Shown here: piece after piece, positions 12,606 to 23,936 of the stretch
How positions within the stretch are numbered: the stretch's first letter is position 1
How the letters are laid out: each line of letters opens with the position of its first letter
From: Nemophila menziesii
Lineage: Eukaryota; Streptophyta; Magnoliopsida; Boraginales; Hydrophyllaceae
Direction: 5' to 3'
Length of the DNA: 64,000 bases
Assembly (NCBI GenBank): GCA_029959085.1
Contig: JARWIR010000043.1
Span: 868,001 to 932,000 of the forward strand
Program-made: the position numbers and the translations under genes
Notes under the pieces: generated by a model
What the model was told of the DNA's origin: nothing
The model's database searches: none
What the model saw: only the letters and a program-made list of their open reading frames with translations

Positions 12606-13169
12606 CAAATTACTTTTCACAAATATTAAAGATATATAATCATTGATTTCTATTTATTTTATTCGTTTAGTTTTGTACTTTAATTTAATGTTTTTGACAA
12701 TTTTTTCCTTTTTATTTTGATATTAATTGATTGGTTGCATATAATTAGGAAATTAGTTTTGGTAAGACAAAAGATATTAATGGACCAAAAAGGCAATACA
12801 AATTTTTTGGGTGGGTTGGACTTGATGGGCAATTGATAATAGTCCATAGATTGTATGGATAAATCACCTAGTTTTATTTACCTGGAAAAAAAAGTTAGTA
12901 AAAGGTTTATCTTTTACTTTATCAACTTATAAACTTAACGTGTTCCTTTAAATTTTGTTTCTATATATTCTTCTCATATATTAAATCAGTAAATATGATA
13001 TCAATATTGATATTCTTACTAAATATTAAATTTGGAATTAAATATTTTTTAAATAAAATATATTTAAAACTAGAAACTGATTAATAGACCGCTTAACCGT
13101 TTAATATCTCGAAGGTGATCGTCCACCCTACCATCGCTAGTGTTTTTTAAAACACTAGTAAACGCACAT

Positions 13170-13460
13170 GATAAGGTATTTTATCATTGACAAAACCTCC
13201 ATGTTATCTCACAATACGATTTTCATCAATTTCACCATGCAAAAATGCATTTTTTACATCTAATTGTTTAAGTTCAACTGAAACATGCAACAGAGAAAAA
13301 CATCCTCCTAATTGTATTAAATTTAACAACGGGTGCAAAGTTTCATTAAAATCAATCAACTCTCTTTAAGTATAGCCTTTAGCTACCAACCTAGATTTGT
13401 ATCTACGTGGATCTTGTTCAAATTTCTTTCTTTTAATTTAAACAACCATCTACATTTATT
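13170..13460 (-). pseudogene. Copia reverse transcriptase scrap
   Basis: The minus-strand translation, with stops and frame changes, contains IDFNETLHPLLNLIQLGG followed by KQLDVKNAFLHGEIDE. These are the diagnostic copia RT blocks with the first catalytic Asp. Upstream is NKCRWLFKLK, equivalent to the start of the RT fingers. Nothing recognisable continues on either side, so this is an isolated fragment of about 290 bp. Confidence 0.75.
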
Positions 13461-13959
13461 AGTTACCTATTAATTATTAGGGGTTTTAATTAAAATCTAG
13501 GCTTTATTAAGATCGAGAGTTCATATCCTCTTTCTTTATATTAACCACTAATTACAAATTTATATTTTAAAGTTTTCAAATGACTATTTGGTTTCAAAAT
13601 CTTTCATTTCGGTAGAAGACATATAACTTACAGAGAATATCAACATAAGAATAGCTTGGAGGAGTTCTTACTTCCTTTCTTACCCTATTTATGTAAGTTG
13701 ATATTTTATACTCATTTTGGGATATAGTATTATCCAAGAACCTACGAGTTGCACACTTAACACAGAATTTAACGACATATAACTTTAAAAGTAATAAATA
13801 TCCAAAACAGAAAAGAAATAAGAGTATGACTAAATACAGGAACAATCACTTAAATAAGTCCAAATATCCTCTAAAAAGATTTCTTATGATATGATTAATC
13901 TTTCACACAAATAAAGACATCAACCGCTAATTAAGATTTTCTTGATGTAAGAAATTTAC

Positions 13960-14242
13960 GGATTTGGATCCTCTCCTAACTAGCTTCTATACTAACTATC
14001 CTAACAACCAATCATATCATTGCTCTTAAGATTATAAACAATAAGATTTGAAAATATATTATAAATGGTTGGTAAATCAATTAAAAGATTATAATAGGAG
14101 TTTTATAATAGATGTAAATTGTGTAGTATTTTAGGAATTAAAAAATTAATTATAGATAAATATAATAAAATATAATTTTCTTAATTATGATTGGTTGTTA
14201 GGATAGTTAGTATAGAAGCTAGTTAGGAGAGGATCCAAATCC
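13960..14242. mobile_element. MULE-type MITE with 57-bp perfect TIRs
   Basis: A 283-bp element whose left end (13960-14016, starting GGATTTGGATCCTCTCC) and right end (14186-14242) are perfect 57-bp inverted repeats. It is flanked by a perfect 9-bp direct repeat GAAATTTAC (13951-13959 and 14243-14251). Long TIRs plus a 9-bp duplication are the signature of Mutator-like elements. The 169-bp core is AT-rich and non-coding. The perfect arms suggest a fairly recent insertion. Confidence 0.92.
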
Positions 14243-14251
14243 GAAATTTAC

Positions 14252-15470
14252 CATTTATCATGTTAAGAACCATCTTATTTTGATTGTATTAAGCTATACT
14301 CTCATAAACTTAACTAGCTTGACATCTTCCTTAAGTGCATATTAGGCCACCTTTCTTGCATCACTTTTATGGTATTCTAATCATATATGTATATAAATAT
14401 ATATAAAAGGGAGTACCCGCACTAATCAACTGTCTATTAACCTTATTATATGCCTACATGATTAATAAATATATATGAGGAATACTCTTGTGATTATCCT
14501 GCTAGTAATATACTCTACTTGCTTTTATTGCCTTTACTTCAATATGAATGAAAATGATTAGATAGATGCTTATGTGAATTTTTGTTGTCAAAGAGGGAAA
14601 GAAATTGATGCAGGATGGTAGTAAGTTGTTATATACTTGATTAAGGGACACAGCTAATCTTTTTTCCCATACTCACATTTGTCATATTGTATCCTTCTTT
14701 GTCATTATAAAAGATGGAGGTAATGTTGACCCAATTCTCCATTCAAATGATGTAATAGTAGTGACAAAAAAGGATATGATTCCCTCCTCATATGACTAGC
14801 GTATAATAATGTGGTTAGCCAGTAATGACGCTTGATTTGTATGTTAATACACATGCTATCTAATTGAATGCATCGTATGGATAACTAACAAGGAAACTTA
14901 GTCTCACATATGTGATTACATATGCATATATTATCTTGAATTAGTGCCTTATATGCTATGTTGTAAAACTCGATTTCGGGCCTAGGCAGGATAAGGCGGT
15001 TTTGATAAAAATCATATATGTATCCCTAAGCATGTTCTTAATTCTCAATAATTGTGAGTCATGATTTATTCGCTTCTAAAATGGTCTTCTACAAGGTCAT
15101 ATGTAAAGGCTGAGATTTCAGTCGTGTTCCATGATTTCCCTTCATAAAATTATTTCATTCTGTTCTTCAACATAAATTAGATTAAGGAGAAGATATATGT
15201 CCCACCCATTTTTTGAATATGCCTTAATAGTATTGATGATCCAATCATCCAGCTATTCAGATATATTGTTGTCAACCTCATCAACCCTTTGAGTATCCAT
15301 CTCAATAGTCACACACTGCCAACACAAATTAACCTTGCTATTATTGTATTCAAATAAGCATACACATATTGTATGTTGTGTTGGAGATCATATTTGCATA
15401 CCGTGGTAACTACAAAAAAAAATCTTACAGAATTATCCTAAAAATCAATGCAATTAGGACTAGATTGTTG
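14252..15470. other. No gene seen; downstream flank of the gene at 15473
   Basis: AT-rich sequence without element ends or domain-bearing frames. The part nearest 15470 presumably carries the 3' UTR of the minus-strand gene that ends at 15473. No unambiguous poly(A) signal can be chosen. Confidence 0.45.
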
Positions 15471-15472
15471 TC

Positions 15473-16922
15473 TTAATTGTTTGAAAATTCGTCCCCTTTC
15501 AAGTTCATATCCAACATCTTGCAAGATTTTTCTCGGTTATCAGATTCAGAGATATCTAAAGAATAAGAAGAATCTTCAATCTGATAATCTCTATCAACAC
15601 TTACATCTAAACATGGTACTCGATCCTCCACTTCCATATTACGAACAGGCTCTAAACCTGAAGGTTGTGCTCTCATTTGTACAGACCGTAAAAGTGTAGC
15701 CCTTCGTAAATCCCCTGAGTGACAAATATCACTGGGTGATGAAGGGAAACGCCCTTCAGATTCAGACCCTCGCTGACGTGGCAGAGTCGATGTACCAACA
15801 GAGCCATGTGAAGAGTTTAAGGTTGTAGGTGGGCCTAGTGATCTTGGATATCTATAAGGAGATACTGGACTCACAGGTGCACTTTCAGGCTGTGATGCAC
15901 ATGTGTTTATAGAAGCTGCTTCATAGTATCGACCATCATCTGAATCATCTGACATTGGTGAATATTGCAAAGATGCATCATCTCTGCTATTATAAAATCC
16001 ATATAATTTACAACATTATTAAATTCACATATATGATAACACGTGCATTAAAAAGTGAAGTAATTACCTAGAATAAAAGAGGCTCTCCAACCTTGCTGGA
16101 GAATCCATGGGATGATCAGGTAGGGAATCTCCAACTGTTAGGCAATTTAAACTTGACGCCATTATCTAACACCATTAACCAAGTAAGAATTAATTATTCA
16201 TCACACTAACATATAACTTGATAAAAACACACAAGAAACATTCCCTAAAATCATAATTTTGAGTAAAAATTGTATTTCCTCGAGTAATAGTCATCAAACG
16301 CCACATTCTTGTCAAATTAATTTACTATAAATTAATAGAATGTACCTTGGATCTTAAAGATAATAGAAAGGTAAAATGGTAAATTGCACTGTTGAACTCT
16401 CTGTTATTTAGAATAACCAAATATACCGTGTGCTTCAAAAATGTTAAATATACCAAAATCTGTCCCTCGGCAGGGACGATGCCGCAACATATTGGACAAC
16501 ACATGGGTACATTTAGCTCACATAACAGATAACACAAGGATCAATGTTGCAATTATCCCTGAATAAAACGTATCTTTAAAATCAATCATGATGTCTGGGT
16601 AAGGTTAATAGATTAATTGAAGGTGCTAAAATTCGAGTGTTTGAATATGATATGCACATAAATTAAACAACAATTTCAACTGTTAAACAATTAAAATGTC
16701 GAAACCCTAATTACAGGAGGCGGTAAAAGATGGAAACTTAGATAAAAAGAAAAATGTAAACTGAATTTAAATTAATCGGAAGACCTCGCTTAGATAACGC
16801 TTGTGGGAGTGAAGATTATCAATGTAAACCTCGTCTTCAGGTTCTCTACTTCGTTTGGCGCTGCTGCTGCTGGGTGATGCCGTCACCGATGTTGATGGGG
16901 ATGAAGGTGAAGACGATTCCAT
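15473..16922 (-). CDS. Serine-rich conserved plant protein, three exons
   Basis: I assemble three exons on the minus strand: 16922-16785, 16165-16068 and 15983-15473. Donors are GT at 16784 and 16067; acceptors are AG at 16166-16167 and 15984-15985. The joined frame is 249 codons (248 residues plus stop) with no internal stop, and phases match exactly (0, then 2), which strongly supports the model. Exon 1 encodes a Ser-rich start, then a basic and acidic stretch AKRSREPEDEVYIDNL and HSHKRYLSE. Exon 2 gives IMASSLNCLTVGDSLPDHPM and a DSPARLESLFYS segment. Exon 3 starts R-DDASLQYSPMSDDSDD and ends in an acidic low-complexity tail. No enzyme motif, signal peptide or membrane segment is visible; the composition suggests an intrinsically disordered protein, possibly nuclear or phosphorylated (inference). 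The HKRYLSEIMASSLN-LTVGDSLPD block looks like a conserved plant family of unknown function. It is the only intact multi-exon host gene in the window. Confidence 0.8.
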
Positions 16923-17285
16923 CACTTTCCTTAATTCAACGTCCAAAAAAATGAAAATGTGCTATAAAGCACCACAGACTGCAAAAGACTTTCATATCTA
17001 AGAATATATTCCAAAAAGGTTATTTATGTCACATATTAGTATTATCGATTTTTTTAATGCATTTGAAATCCCCTTTGACTCGAACCTTCGATCTCAAACT
17101 CTTGGTCACCCTTCGTCACCCTTCGTCACTCCATGAGTAATTCTTTTCAGAAAAAATAAATATTTGGATAAGATTTTAATCTAATATATAGAATGATCCA
17201 ATAATTATATCATATACATTAATTTATAATGACATGCACATATGTCATTAGATTATGTGTATAGTTAATATAACTAGTTCTTTTT
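16923..17285. other. Upstream region of the three-exon gene
   Basis: About 360 bp between the gene start at 16922 and the LINE remnant that begins near 17290. It should hold the 5' UTR and core promoter, but no convincing TATA box can be singled out. A short tandem CACCCTTCGT repeat occurs at about 17105-17128. Confidence 0.4.
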
Positions 17286-17289
17286 AATT

Positions 17290-18750
17290 AAAAAAAAGAG
17301 ATATATTTTTTACTAATGATCTACTTTTATTTGGTGAAGCATCTTTATTGCATGTACAATTAATGGATATATTCTGTAAAGGGGTGGACAAACAATCCGT
17401 GCAAAGAAATCCTTGATTTACTTCTCTAAGAATGATCCTGATCAGTCAAGAAGGAATTAGCGATGACGAGTGGGTTTTGCCACAGTAACTCACGCCACGG
17501 TTACTGTGGAAGAAGATTTTTAGTTTAACTCATATAAACCTGTAGCAGAAAAAGTTTAAAAAGAAAAGTGCAATAGGCCTCATCCACAAGATAGCCGCGA
17601 CGTAATGGGCTAAAGAGTTTGGGCTGACTTTAGTTTATTGTTTAGAAAATTATGTAATAGCGGTTTATTTTCAAAGTTGTAATGTTTATTTTCTATTACT
17701 TTTTGTCCATGTTGGACCTAAAGAGTAGTGGGCTTTGAAGAGGTTGTAAAGATATTGTAGTTGGGCTTTAATTAATAAAAGTTTTGATTTACTGATAAAA
17801 AAAAACTCTTTTGGTACCTGTCTAGGAGTTCTTATTCTGTCTGGTAGGGTGTCTAAGGGATTTTACAAAGGTATAGTGGAAAAGATGAGGGATAAACTAG
17901 CTACGTGGAAGACCAAAACATTATCTTTAGTGGGGCGTGCCACACTAGCACAATCAGTGCTTAATGCGACATCGGTGTACCAAATACAAGTTATGAAGTT
18001 ACCGAAATATGTGTGTAACGAAATAGATAAGGTTGTTAGAGATATCATTATGGGGATCGACTGGTTCCGAGAGAAAAATTCATTGGGTTGGTTGGAATCA
18101 GATCTGTAAATCAAAAAAGGAAGGTGGTCTTGGAATAAGGAGTGCGGAGAAGTATAATTTGGCGTTATTAGCGAAGTTTTGATGGAAGATCCTACAACAA
18201 GAACAAACCGTGGCGTGGGTTGATATTTTTAAGAACAAATATTTCAGGGATGGTCTATTGAATCGTATCCAGTAGGGGGAATGAGTCTAGTGCTTGCAAG
18301 GCTATATTAGCGGGAATTAAGACTCTCCGCGATGGTATTGTTGGATTAAATGATGGATTGGGAGAAAGAATAGTATGGAAATTAAAAAGTTCGGGAGTTT
18401 TCTCTGTAAAGTCACCATTCAAAAACATGGGAGCTTGTGAAGTGGATGATTCTTTCGGTTGGGAGTTGATTTGGAGCCTTAAGTGTTCCCAAAATATTCG
18501 CATTTTCCATTGGAGGGTAGCTCTAAGTCGACTTGCAACTAGGGATAATTTGTTCAAGAGGAAGGTGGTTGAGTCAAGGAGCTGCGAAATTTGCGGAGCC
18601 GAAAGGGAAGATCTTCATCATGTTATTATAAAAATATCCTCTTTGGTTTGGGATTTACTTGGTCTTGGTGCAGGTACTCGGCGTGGAGGAGCAGCTGCTG
18701 GAACGACGACGCCTGATGGAGTCCGTGATCCTGGTGTATTTGTGTGATGT
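17290..18750 (+). pseudogene. Broken LINE ORF2 (RT and zf-RVT)
   Basis: At 17315-17450 the frame reads LTNDLLLFGEASLLHVQLMDIFCKG, the RT catalytic block (with Asn in place of the expected Ala of FADD), followed by a KKSLIYFSKN-like segment. RT resumes near 17812 (LGVLILSG, MRDKLATWKTKTLSLVGRATLAQSVLN) and continues to a zf-RVT region at 18480-18660 (CSQNIRIFHWRVALSRLATRDN, then CEICGAEREDLHH). A foreign segment at about 17455-17811 splits the RT. The frame ends in a Gly/Ala-rich stretch at about 18660-18745. The RNase H is absent. Confidence 0.8.
17455..17811 (+). mobile_element. Retroelement 3' tail interrupting the LINE RT
   Basis: About 350 bp of non-coding sequence separate two parts of one RT frame. 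The segment ends with TTTGATTTACTGATAAAAAAAAA at 17785-17807, a 3' UTR plus A-tract typical of a LINE or SINE end on the plus strand. It is interpreted as a 5'-truncated retroelement inserted into the older LINE. No clean target duplication is visible, and about 20 RT codons seem lost at the site. Confidence 0.5.
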
Positions 18751-19035
18751 TTTGGGCAAAGAAACTTGCAGTTTGGAGCATTCTATGTGTTTTTAGACAC
18801 CAAAATACCACATATTTTCATATTACTCCTTTAAACTCTCGAAAATGATGAATAAAAATATAAAAAATTGCAAAGGTTTGCAATATAGTCCCTTGAACTC
18901 TCAAAATTGATCAAGCCGGCTTATAAATGTGTAAATGTATTTGTGTGATGTTTTGGACAAAGATCCTTGCAATTTCGAGCATTGTACACATTTTTTAACA
19001 CCAAAATATCACATATTCGCATCTTACTCCCTTAA
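18736..19035. repeat. Pair of ~100-bp direct repeats, 198 bp apart
   Basis: TGTATTTGTGTGATGTTTTGG begins at about 18736 and again at about 18934. Both copies continue with CAAAGA--CTTGCA, GAGCATT, ACACCAAAATA-CACATATT and CTCCTTTAAACT-like segments. The intervening text carries a partial third motif (CTCGAAAATG and CTCAAAATTG). No coding potential. Confidence 0.75.
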
Positions 19036-19319
19036 ACTTCCATGCGCACAGTCACCCCCCCCCCAAATCTCACCCTGTTCTACCATTTGAACGCAATTGT
19101 TTAAAGCAATGTATTTTTTTTTTTTCAAATGTGTAATAATTTAATTCATTAGGTAAAAATTGTTATAATTTCTCTATTTTTTTAGTTCCACATTACGTTG
19201 TTTATCTGTCTCGAAAGGATCTCTAAAAATAAATGAAGATCAAATTATTGTGAAATGGTTAAAACCTTTAAAAAAAATATAAGGACAACTTCCAAAACAA
19301 TCTCAAACCGGTCTCTAAC

Positions 19320-20481
19320 TGATATACTATATGCGTCCTAGAAGGGGGGTTGAATAGGACAATAGAAATTAATCGGCTAATTTTATTTCAAGTAAATAAA
19401 ATTAAAAGCTAATTTGAATCCTATTGTATTAGCAAACTAAATAGTATAGAACTAGATAATCCTAATAGACAATAATATCAAACTATTCAAGTAGGCATTT
19501 TATCAAGCATATAGAGTGCGGAAATGTAAAGAGAGTAGAGATAGAATACGATACACAACGATGTATAGTGGTTCGGTTTCCCTACATCCACTACCTAAGG
19601 AAGCCTCCTTAGGATTTGCAAGATTCTCACTAATCTTCGTAACTCTTAACCGGGTGAGATACAAACCCTTACAACCACTTCAAAAACCCTTTGAAGGAAA
19701 TACACTTGTGTTATCACCAACACAAGGAACCAAGCATAAACCTATGCTCACACTACTCTCTTAATCTATTACAAGAACTAAGAGGAAAGGGAAAAGTGTT
19801 TAGGGGTGCTTGTTAAAGCTTTGTAACTAAACTCCTAAATGAGTAGATAGAACTAATTAGCTTCACAATAAATATGACTTGAATGCTCCTTTGAAACCTC
19901 CTTGAATGATAGAATTAATTGCTCTTTAGATTGGTAGATGGAAGGCTTGAGTTGTGTCTTGAATGAACTCCATTTTATAGCTGAAAAGATGGTCCAACGG
20001 TCATAAAGCTTCTCTCTAACGGATCTATTAATCTCCCAACGGATATAAGCTTTGTCCTCTAGTAATAGAGCTGAAATGCCTTCGTGCGGTGTACCGCGGG
20101 TGGGGTCCGGTGCACCGCGTGACTGTTCGACTAACTTTTGAGCTTACTGGTCGGACCATGTGGTGTACCGCATTCCTGCTCCGTGTAGTGGCCCGGTGTA
20201 CCGTGACATGGGTCCGGTGTACCGTGCAGATTTTATGAGCTTACTGGTCGGACCATGTAGTGTACCGTGTGACGGGACCGTTAGCTGCGGTGTACCGCGC
20301 GTTTCCTCCGGTGCACCGCGGCACTGTTCTTTTGAATATTTAAGCTAAGTCAAATGAAGTGAGCACAACTAATCTAATGAGGGGTTTTGGAAAACATCTA
20401 AAGTTATATAAAAATGAATTTTAGTTTAAAGGATGATTTGTCGAATATTAAAACGGGAATAAAAACAAGGTGAGGCTAACA
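19320..20481 (-). repeat. 3' LTR of the SIRE-like element
   Basis: Plus-strand limits TGATATAC...GCTAACA give the canonical TG...CA ends. It lies next to the polypurine tract at 20482-20495. Between about 20085 and 20325 it carries a GC-rich block of repeated CGGTGTACCG / CGGTGCACCG motifs, very different from the AT-rich remainder. The two open frames (about 19516-19764 and 20160-20348) recur in the other LTR only because the LTR is duplicated; they are not genes. Confidence 0.95.
20085..20325. repeat. GC-rich palindromic motif cluster in the LTR
   Basis: About eight copies of (C/T/A)GGTG(T/C)ACCG(C/T)(G) occur within 240 bp. Most are near-perfect palindromes (CGGTGTACCG, CGGTGCACCG). A longer unit GCTTACTGGTCGGACCATGT occurs twice (about 20142 and 20230). 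The same cluster is in the second LTR at about 26545-26785. Within an LTR this could be a cis-regulatory or methylation-prone block; that role is inference. Confidence 0.8.
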
Positions 20482-20495
20482 ATCTCCCCCTTTTT
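20482..20495 (-). promoter_or_regulatory. Polypurine tract of the SIRE-like element
   Basis: The plus strand ATCTCCCCCTTTTT reads as an AAAAAGGGGGAGAT purine tract on the minus strand, directly against the 3' LTR. This is the expected primer for plus-strand DNA synthesis. About 340 bp of non-coding sequence with further CTCCCCCTC motifs (about 20550-20640) separates it from the end of pol. There is no envelope-like frame. Confidence 0.9.
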
Positions 20496-20839
20496 GATGT
20501 TTGACAAATCATAAACTTTTGAAGATGCCTAAGATTAAGTTTTGAACAAAAACTCCCCCTCAACCTAATCACTAGAGTTTTTATAAAAACTCCCCCTCAC
20601 AAAATGCATTTTAAAAAGTTCAACTAAAATTTCTCCCCCTTTGTCAACAACAAAAAGAACAAATGATACAATTTTGAAAATTTTAAGGGGTCAAAAACAC
20701 ATTTTGAGTAAAAACAAAGACTAAAGGAATAAATGGATAACAATTAGAAGCTTCAAAGAACCTATAACATCAAGAAAAGATTAGCAACAAGATTATATAC
20801 ACAAAAAGCTCTAAACAAAAACATGACATGAAAGAAGGG

Positions 20840-23800
20840 TTAGAGAATTTGCATGCCAATCTCACAACGAATTTTCTCAAAAAGATCTTGGGGTAGAGGT
20901 TTCGTAAAGATATCGGCTAGTTGATTTTCCGAAGTGACAAATTCAAGAACAATGTCCCCTTTTTGAGTGTGATCCCGGATAAAATGATGACGGATTTCTA
21001 TGTGTTTTGTTCTAGAGTGTTGAATGGGATTTTTGGTAAGATTTATAGCACTAGTGTTATCACAACGAATGGGAACACGATCATACTCTAGGCCAAAATC
21101 TAGTAAGGTTTGTTTCATCCAAAGAACTTGAGTCACACAATTTCCGGCCGCAACATATTCGGCTTCGGCCGTGGATAAAGCAACACTATTTTGTTTTCTA
21201 CTAGACCAAGAAACAAGGGATTGACCTAAGAATTGGCAACTACCACTAGTACTTTTCCTATCAAGTCTACAACCGGCATAATCGGCATCCGAATAACCTA
21301 TTAGCTCAAAGGAGGTAAATCTAGGGTACCAAAGTCCTAGACTAAGGGTTCCTTTCAAATACCTAAAAATACGCTTAACGGCACTAAGATGGGTTTCTTT
21401 GGGAGAAGATTGGAATCTAGCACAAAGACATACGGGGAACATAATATCGGGTCTAGAAGCGGTTAGATAAAGTAAGCTACCAATCATACCTCGATATAGT
21501 TTCTCATCAACATCCTTACCATCTTCATCTTTGTCTAATTTTGTGGATGTGCTCATTGGAGTTCCAATTTCCTTTGCATCTTCAAGGCCAAATTTTTTGA
21601 TCAATTCTTTTGTGTATTTGGCTTGATTGACAAAGATACCATCTTTCATTTGCTTGATTTGAAGTCCAAGAAAGTAATTCAATTCTCCCATCATGCTCAT
21701 CTCAAATTCCTTATGCATGCTTTTAGAAAAATTCTCACAAAGATTTTCATTAGTAGCACCAAATATAATATCATCCACATAAATTTGAACAAGAAGGATA
21801 TCTTTTGAAGACCTTTTGATAAACAAAGTGGAGTCAATTTTTCCTCTTTTAAAACCATCATCTAATAAAAATTTGCTTAATCGTTCATACCAAGCACGAG
21901 GTGCTTGTTTTAAACCATATAAAGCCTTTGAAAGTTTAAAAACATGGTTTGGAAATTTTGGATCCTCAAAGCCCGGAGGTTGTTTAACAAAAACTTCCTC
22001 GTCTATAAAACCATTTTAAAAAAGCACTTTTGACATCCATTTGATAAAGTTTAAAATTCATATAACAAGCAAAAGCAAGAAGCATACGAATAGATTCAAG
22101 TCTAGCTACGGGAGCAAAAGTTTCATCGAAATCAATACCTTCTTCTTGATTGTACCCTTGAGCAACTAACCTTGCTTTATTTCTAGTAATTATGCCGGTG
22201 TCATCTAGCTTGTTGCGAAATATCCACTTAGTGCCAATGATAGTAGGGCCAATTGGTTTCTCCATTAGTGTCCAAACTTTACTACGCTCAAATTGATTTA
22301 ATTCCTCATGCATAGCGTTAATCCAATGATCATCTAACAAAGCTTCTTTAATATTCTTGGGCTCAATTTGAGATAAGAATGCTTGATGAGCACAAAGAGC
22401 AATAATACGGGAGCGAGTGGTAACACCTTCTTTTGGATCACCTAGAATTAAGTCACTTGGGTGATCTTTGATATGTTTCCAACACCTTGGTAAATCCGTA
22501 CTAGCTTCATTTAACACTTGATCATTTTCCTTAAGAGATTCTTCATGAGATTTGACTTCTTGAATAGGAGATTCTAAGGGTTGATCTAGTGGAGTATCTT
22601 CAACAACATCTACCATTTTCTTGATACAAAACGGATTGGTCTCATCAAAGTCAACATGCATAGATTCCTCAATGGTACGAGTACGTTTGTTGAAAATGCG
22701 ATAGGCTTTTCCTTTAGTTGAATAACCAAGAAAAATGCCTTCATCCGATTTAGCATCAAATTTTCCCAAATAGTCCCTAGTGTTTAAGATAAAACATTTG
22801 CACCCAAACACACGAAAATAAGCAATGGTTGGTGGTCTACCATTCCAAAGCTCATAAGGGGTTTTCTTAATAAGAGGTCTAATTAGAACTCTATTCAACA
22901 CATAACAAGCCGTATGAACGGCTTCACCCCAAAAGTATGTAGGCAAGCTATGTTCTTTTAGCATAGTTCTAGCCATTTCTTGTAGAGTTCGGTTTTTCCT
23001 TTCTACTACCCCATTTTGTTGGGGAGTTCTAGGGGCCGAAAAATTATGCTCAATCCCAAATTCATCACAAAAATGCACAAAAGGAGAATTCACGTATTCA
23101 CTACCATTATCACTACGAATGCAAGTAATAGAGTAGCCTTTCTCATTTTGCACCTTTCTACAAAGTTTTGCAAATTCATTGAAGGCATCACTTTTCAAAG
23201 CAAGGAACATCACCCATGTGAATCTAGTGTAATCATCAACAACAACAAAGACATATCTAGACCCTCCTAGACTAGTGACATCAACGGGACCAAATAGGTC
23301 CATATGCAATAATTTAAGTGGCCTAACGGTGATGACCTTATTAATGGATTTAAAAGATGAACGATGTTGTTTACCAAGTTGACATGCATCACATAATTTA
23401 TCTTTATCAAATTTGTAAATAGGCAAACCAACAACAAGATTTTTTCTAGATAATTTTGAAATCAAATCCATGCTAGCATGTCCTAAACGTCTATGCCAAA
23501 GCCAACTATCATTAACCACGGATAAGCATTTAATATTTTTGCACATAAGACTCTCAAGATCAACAACAAAAACATTATCCGATCTTTTTGCAATAAACAT
23601 AGTATCTAACTCATCATTTTTGAAAACAACACATCTAGATGCTTCAAATTTAACACTAAAACCAACATCACAAAGTTGACTAATACTAAGCAAGTTAAAA
23701 GAGAGACCCTCAACAAGTAACACATTAGAGATAAGTAAAGAGTCCAAATTACCAATGTTACCTTTACCCAAAACGCGTTTCTTAGTGTTGTCGGCAAAAG

Positions 23801-23912
23801 TAACTTTATCACCTTTAGTTTTATATAAATTTGTAAATAATGATGGATTTCCGGTCATGTGTCTTGAGCATCCACTATCAAGTAGCCATATGTTTTGCTT
23901 CTTGATGCTCAA
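20840..23912 (-). pseudogene. Copia pol polyprotein, one frameshift
   Basis: The pol polyprotein makes and integrates element DNA. The first segment (23912-21984) carries the aspartic protease motif [12 protein letters not shown] and the integrase HHCC finger ([22 protein letters not shown]). The integrase D,D,E core follows ([31 protein letters not shown]), then the start of RT. The second segment (to 20840) carries the RT catalytic YVDD box, RNase H (YSDADYAGCRLDRKSTSG, ALSTAEAEYVAA) and the pol end. The RT is broken by one extra base in the homopolymers at 22014-22023, which shifts the frame and ends the first segment at 21984. All catalytic residues I looked for are present. Pol lies in the same frame as gag but is separated from it by two stops. 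Confidence 0.93.
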
Positions 23913-23915
23913 CCC

Positions 23916-23936
23916 CTACAAACAAACGATAATTTA
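23916..23936 (-). other. Two in-frame stop codons between gag and pol
   Basis: Gag ends with TAA at 23934-23936. Five sense codons later, in the same frame, TAG occurs at 23916-23918, and protease sequence follows without a frame change. Many copia elements of this kind have one continuous gag-pol frame, so this looks like a damaged junction. Leaky readthrough of two consecutive stops would be unusual. Confidence 0.9.

Larger units (their letters stand above)
11260..12871 (+). mobile_element. Putative non-autonomous Helitron
   Basis: The right end reads TCCATA-GATTG-TATGGA (12843-12859), a 6-bp hairpin, then a short AT-rich spacer and CTAG (12868-12871) followed by T. This is the architecture of a Helitron 3' terminus: hairpin, CTRR, insertion before T. 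A TC start for the 5' end was not identified, so the left boundary is arbitrary. Near the left side, CCCATTAAGTCCTACAACCC (about 11270) resembles the reverse complement of sequence near 12810-12830, which could instead point to a TIR element. The body is non-coding and mostly tandem repeats. Confidence 0.4.

Noticed and set aside
19516..20348. Two open frames that recur perfectly at 25976-26808
   Set aside because: They lie inside the two LTRs of one copia element and recur only because the LTR is duplicated. They have no domain.
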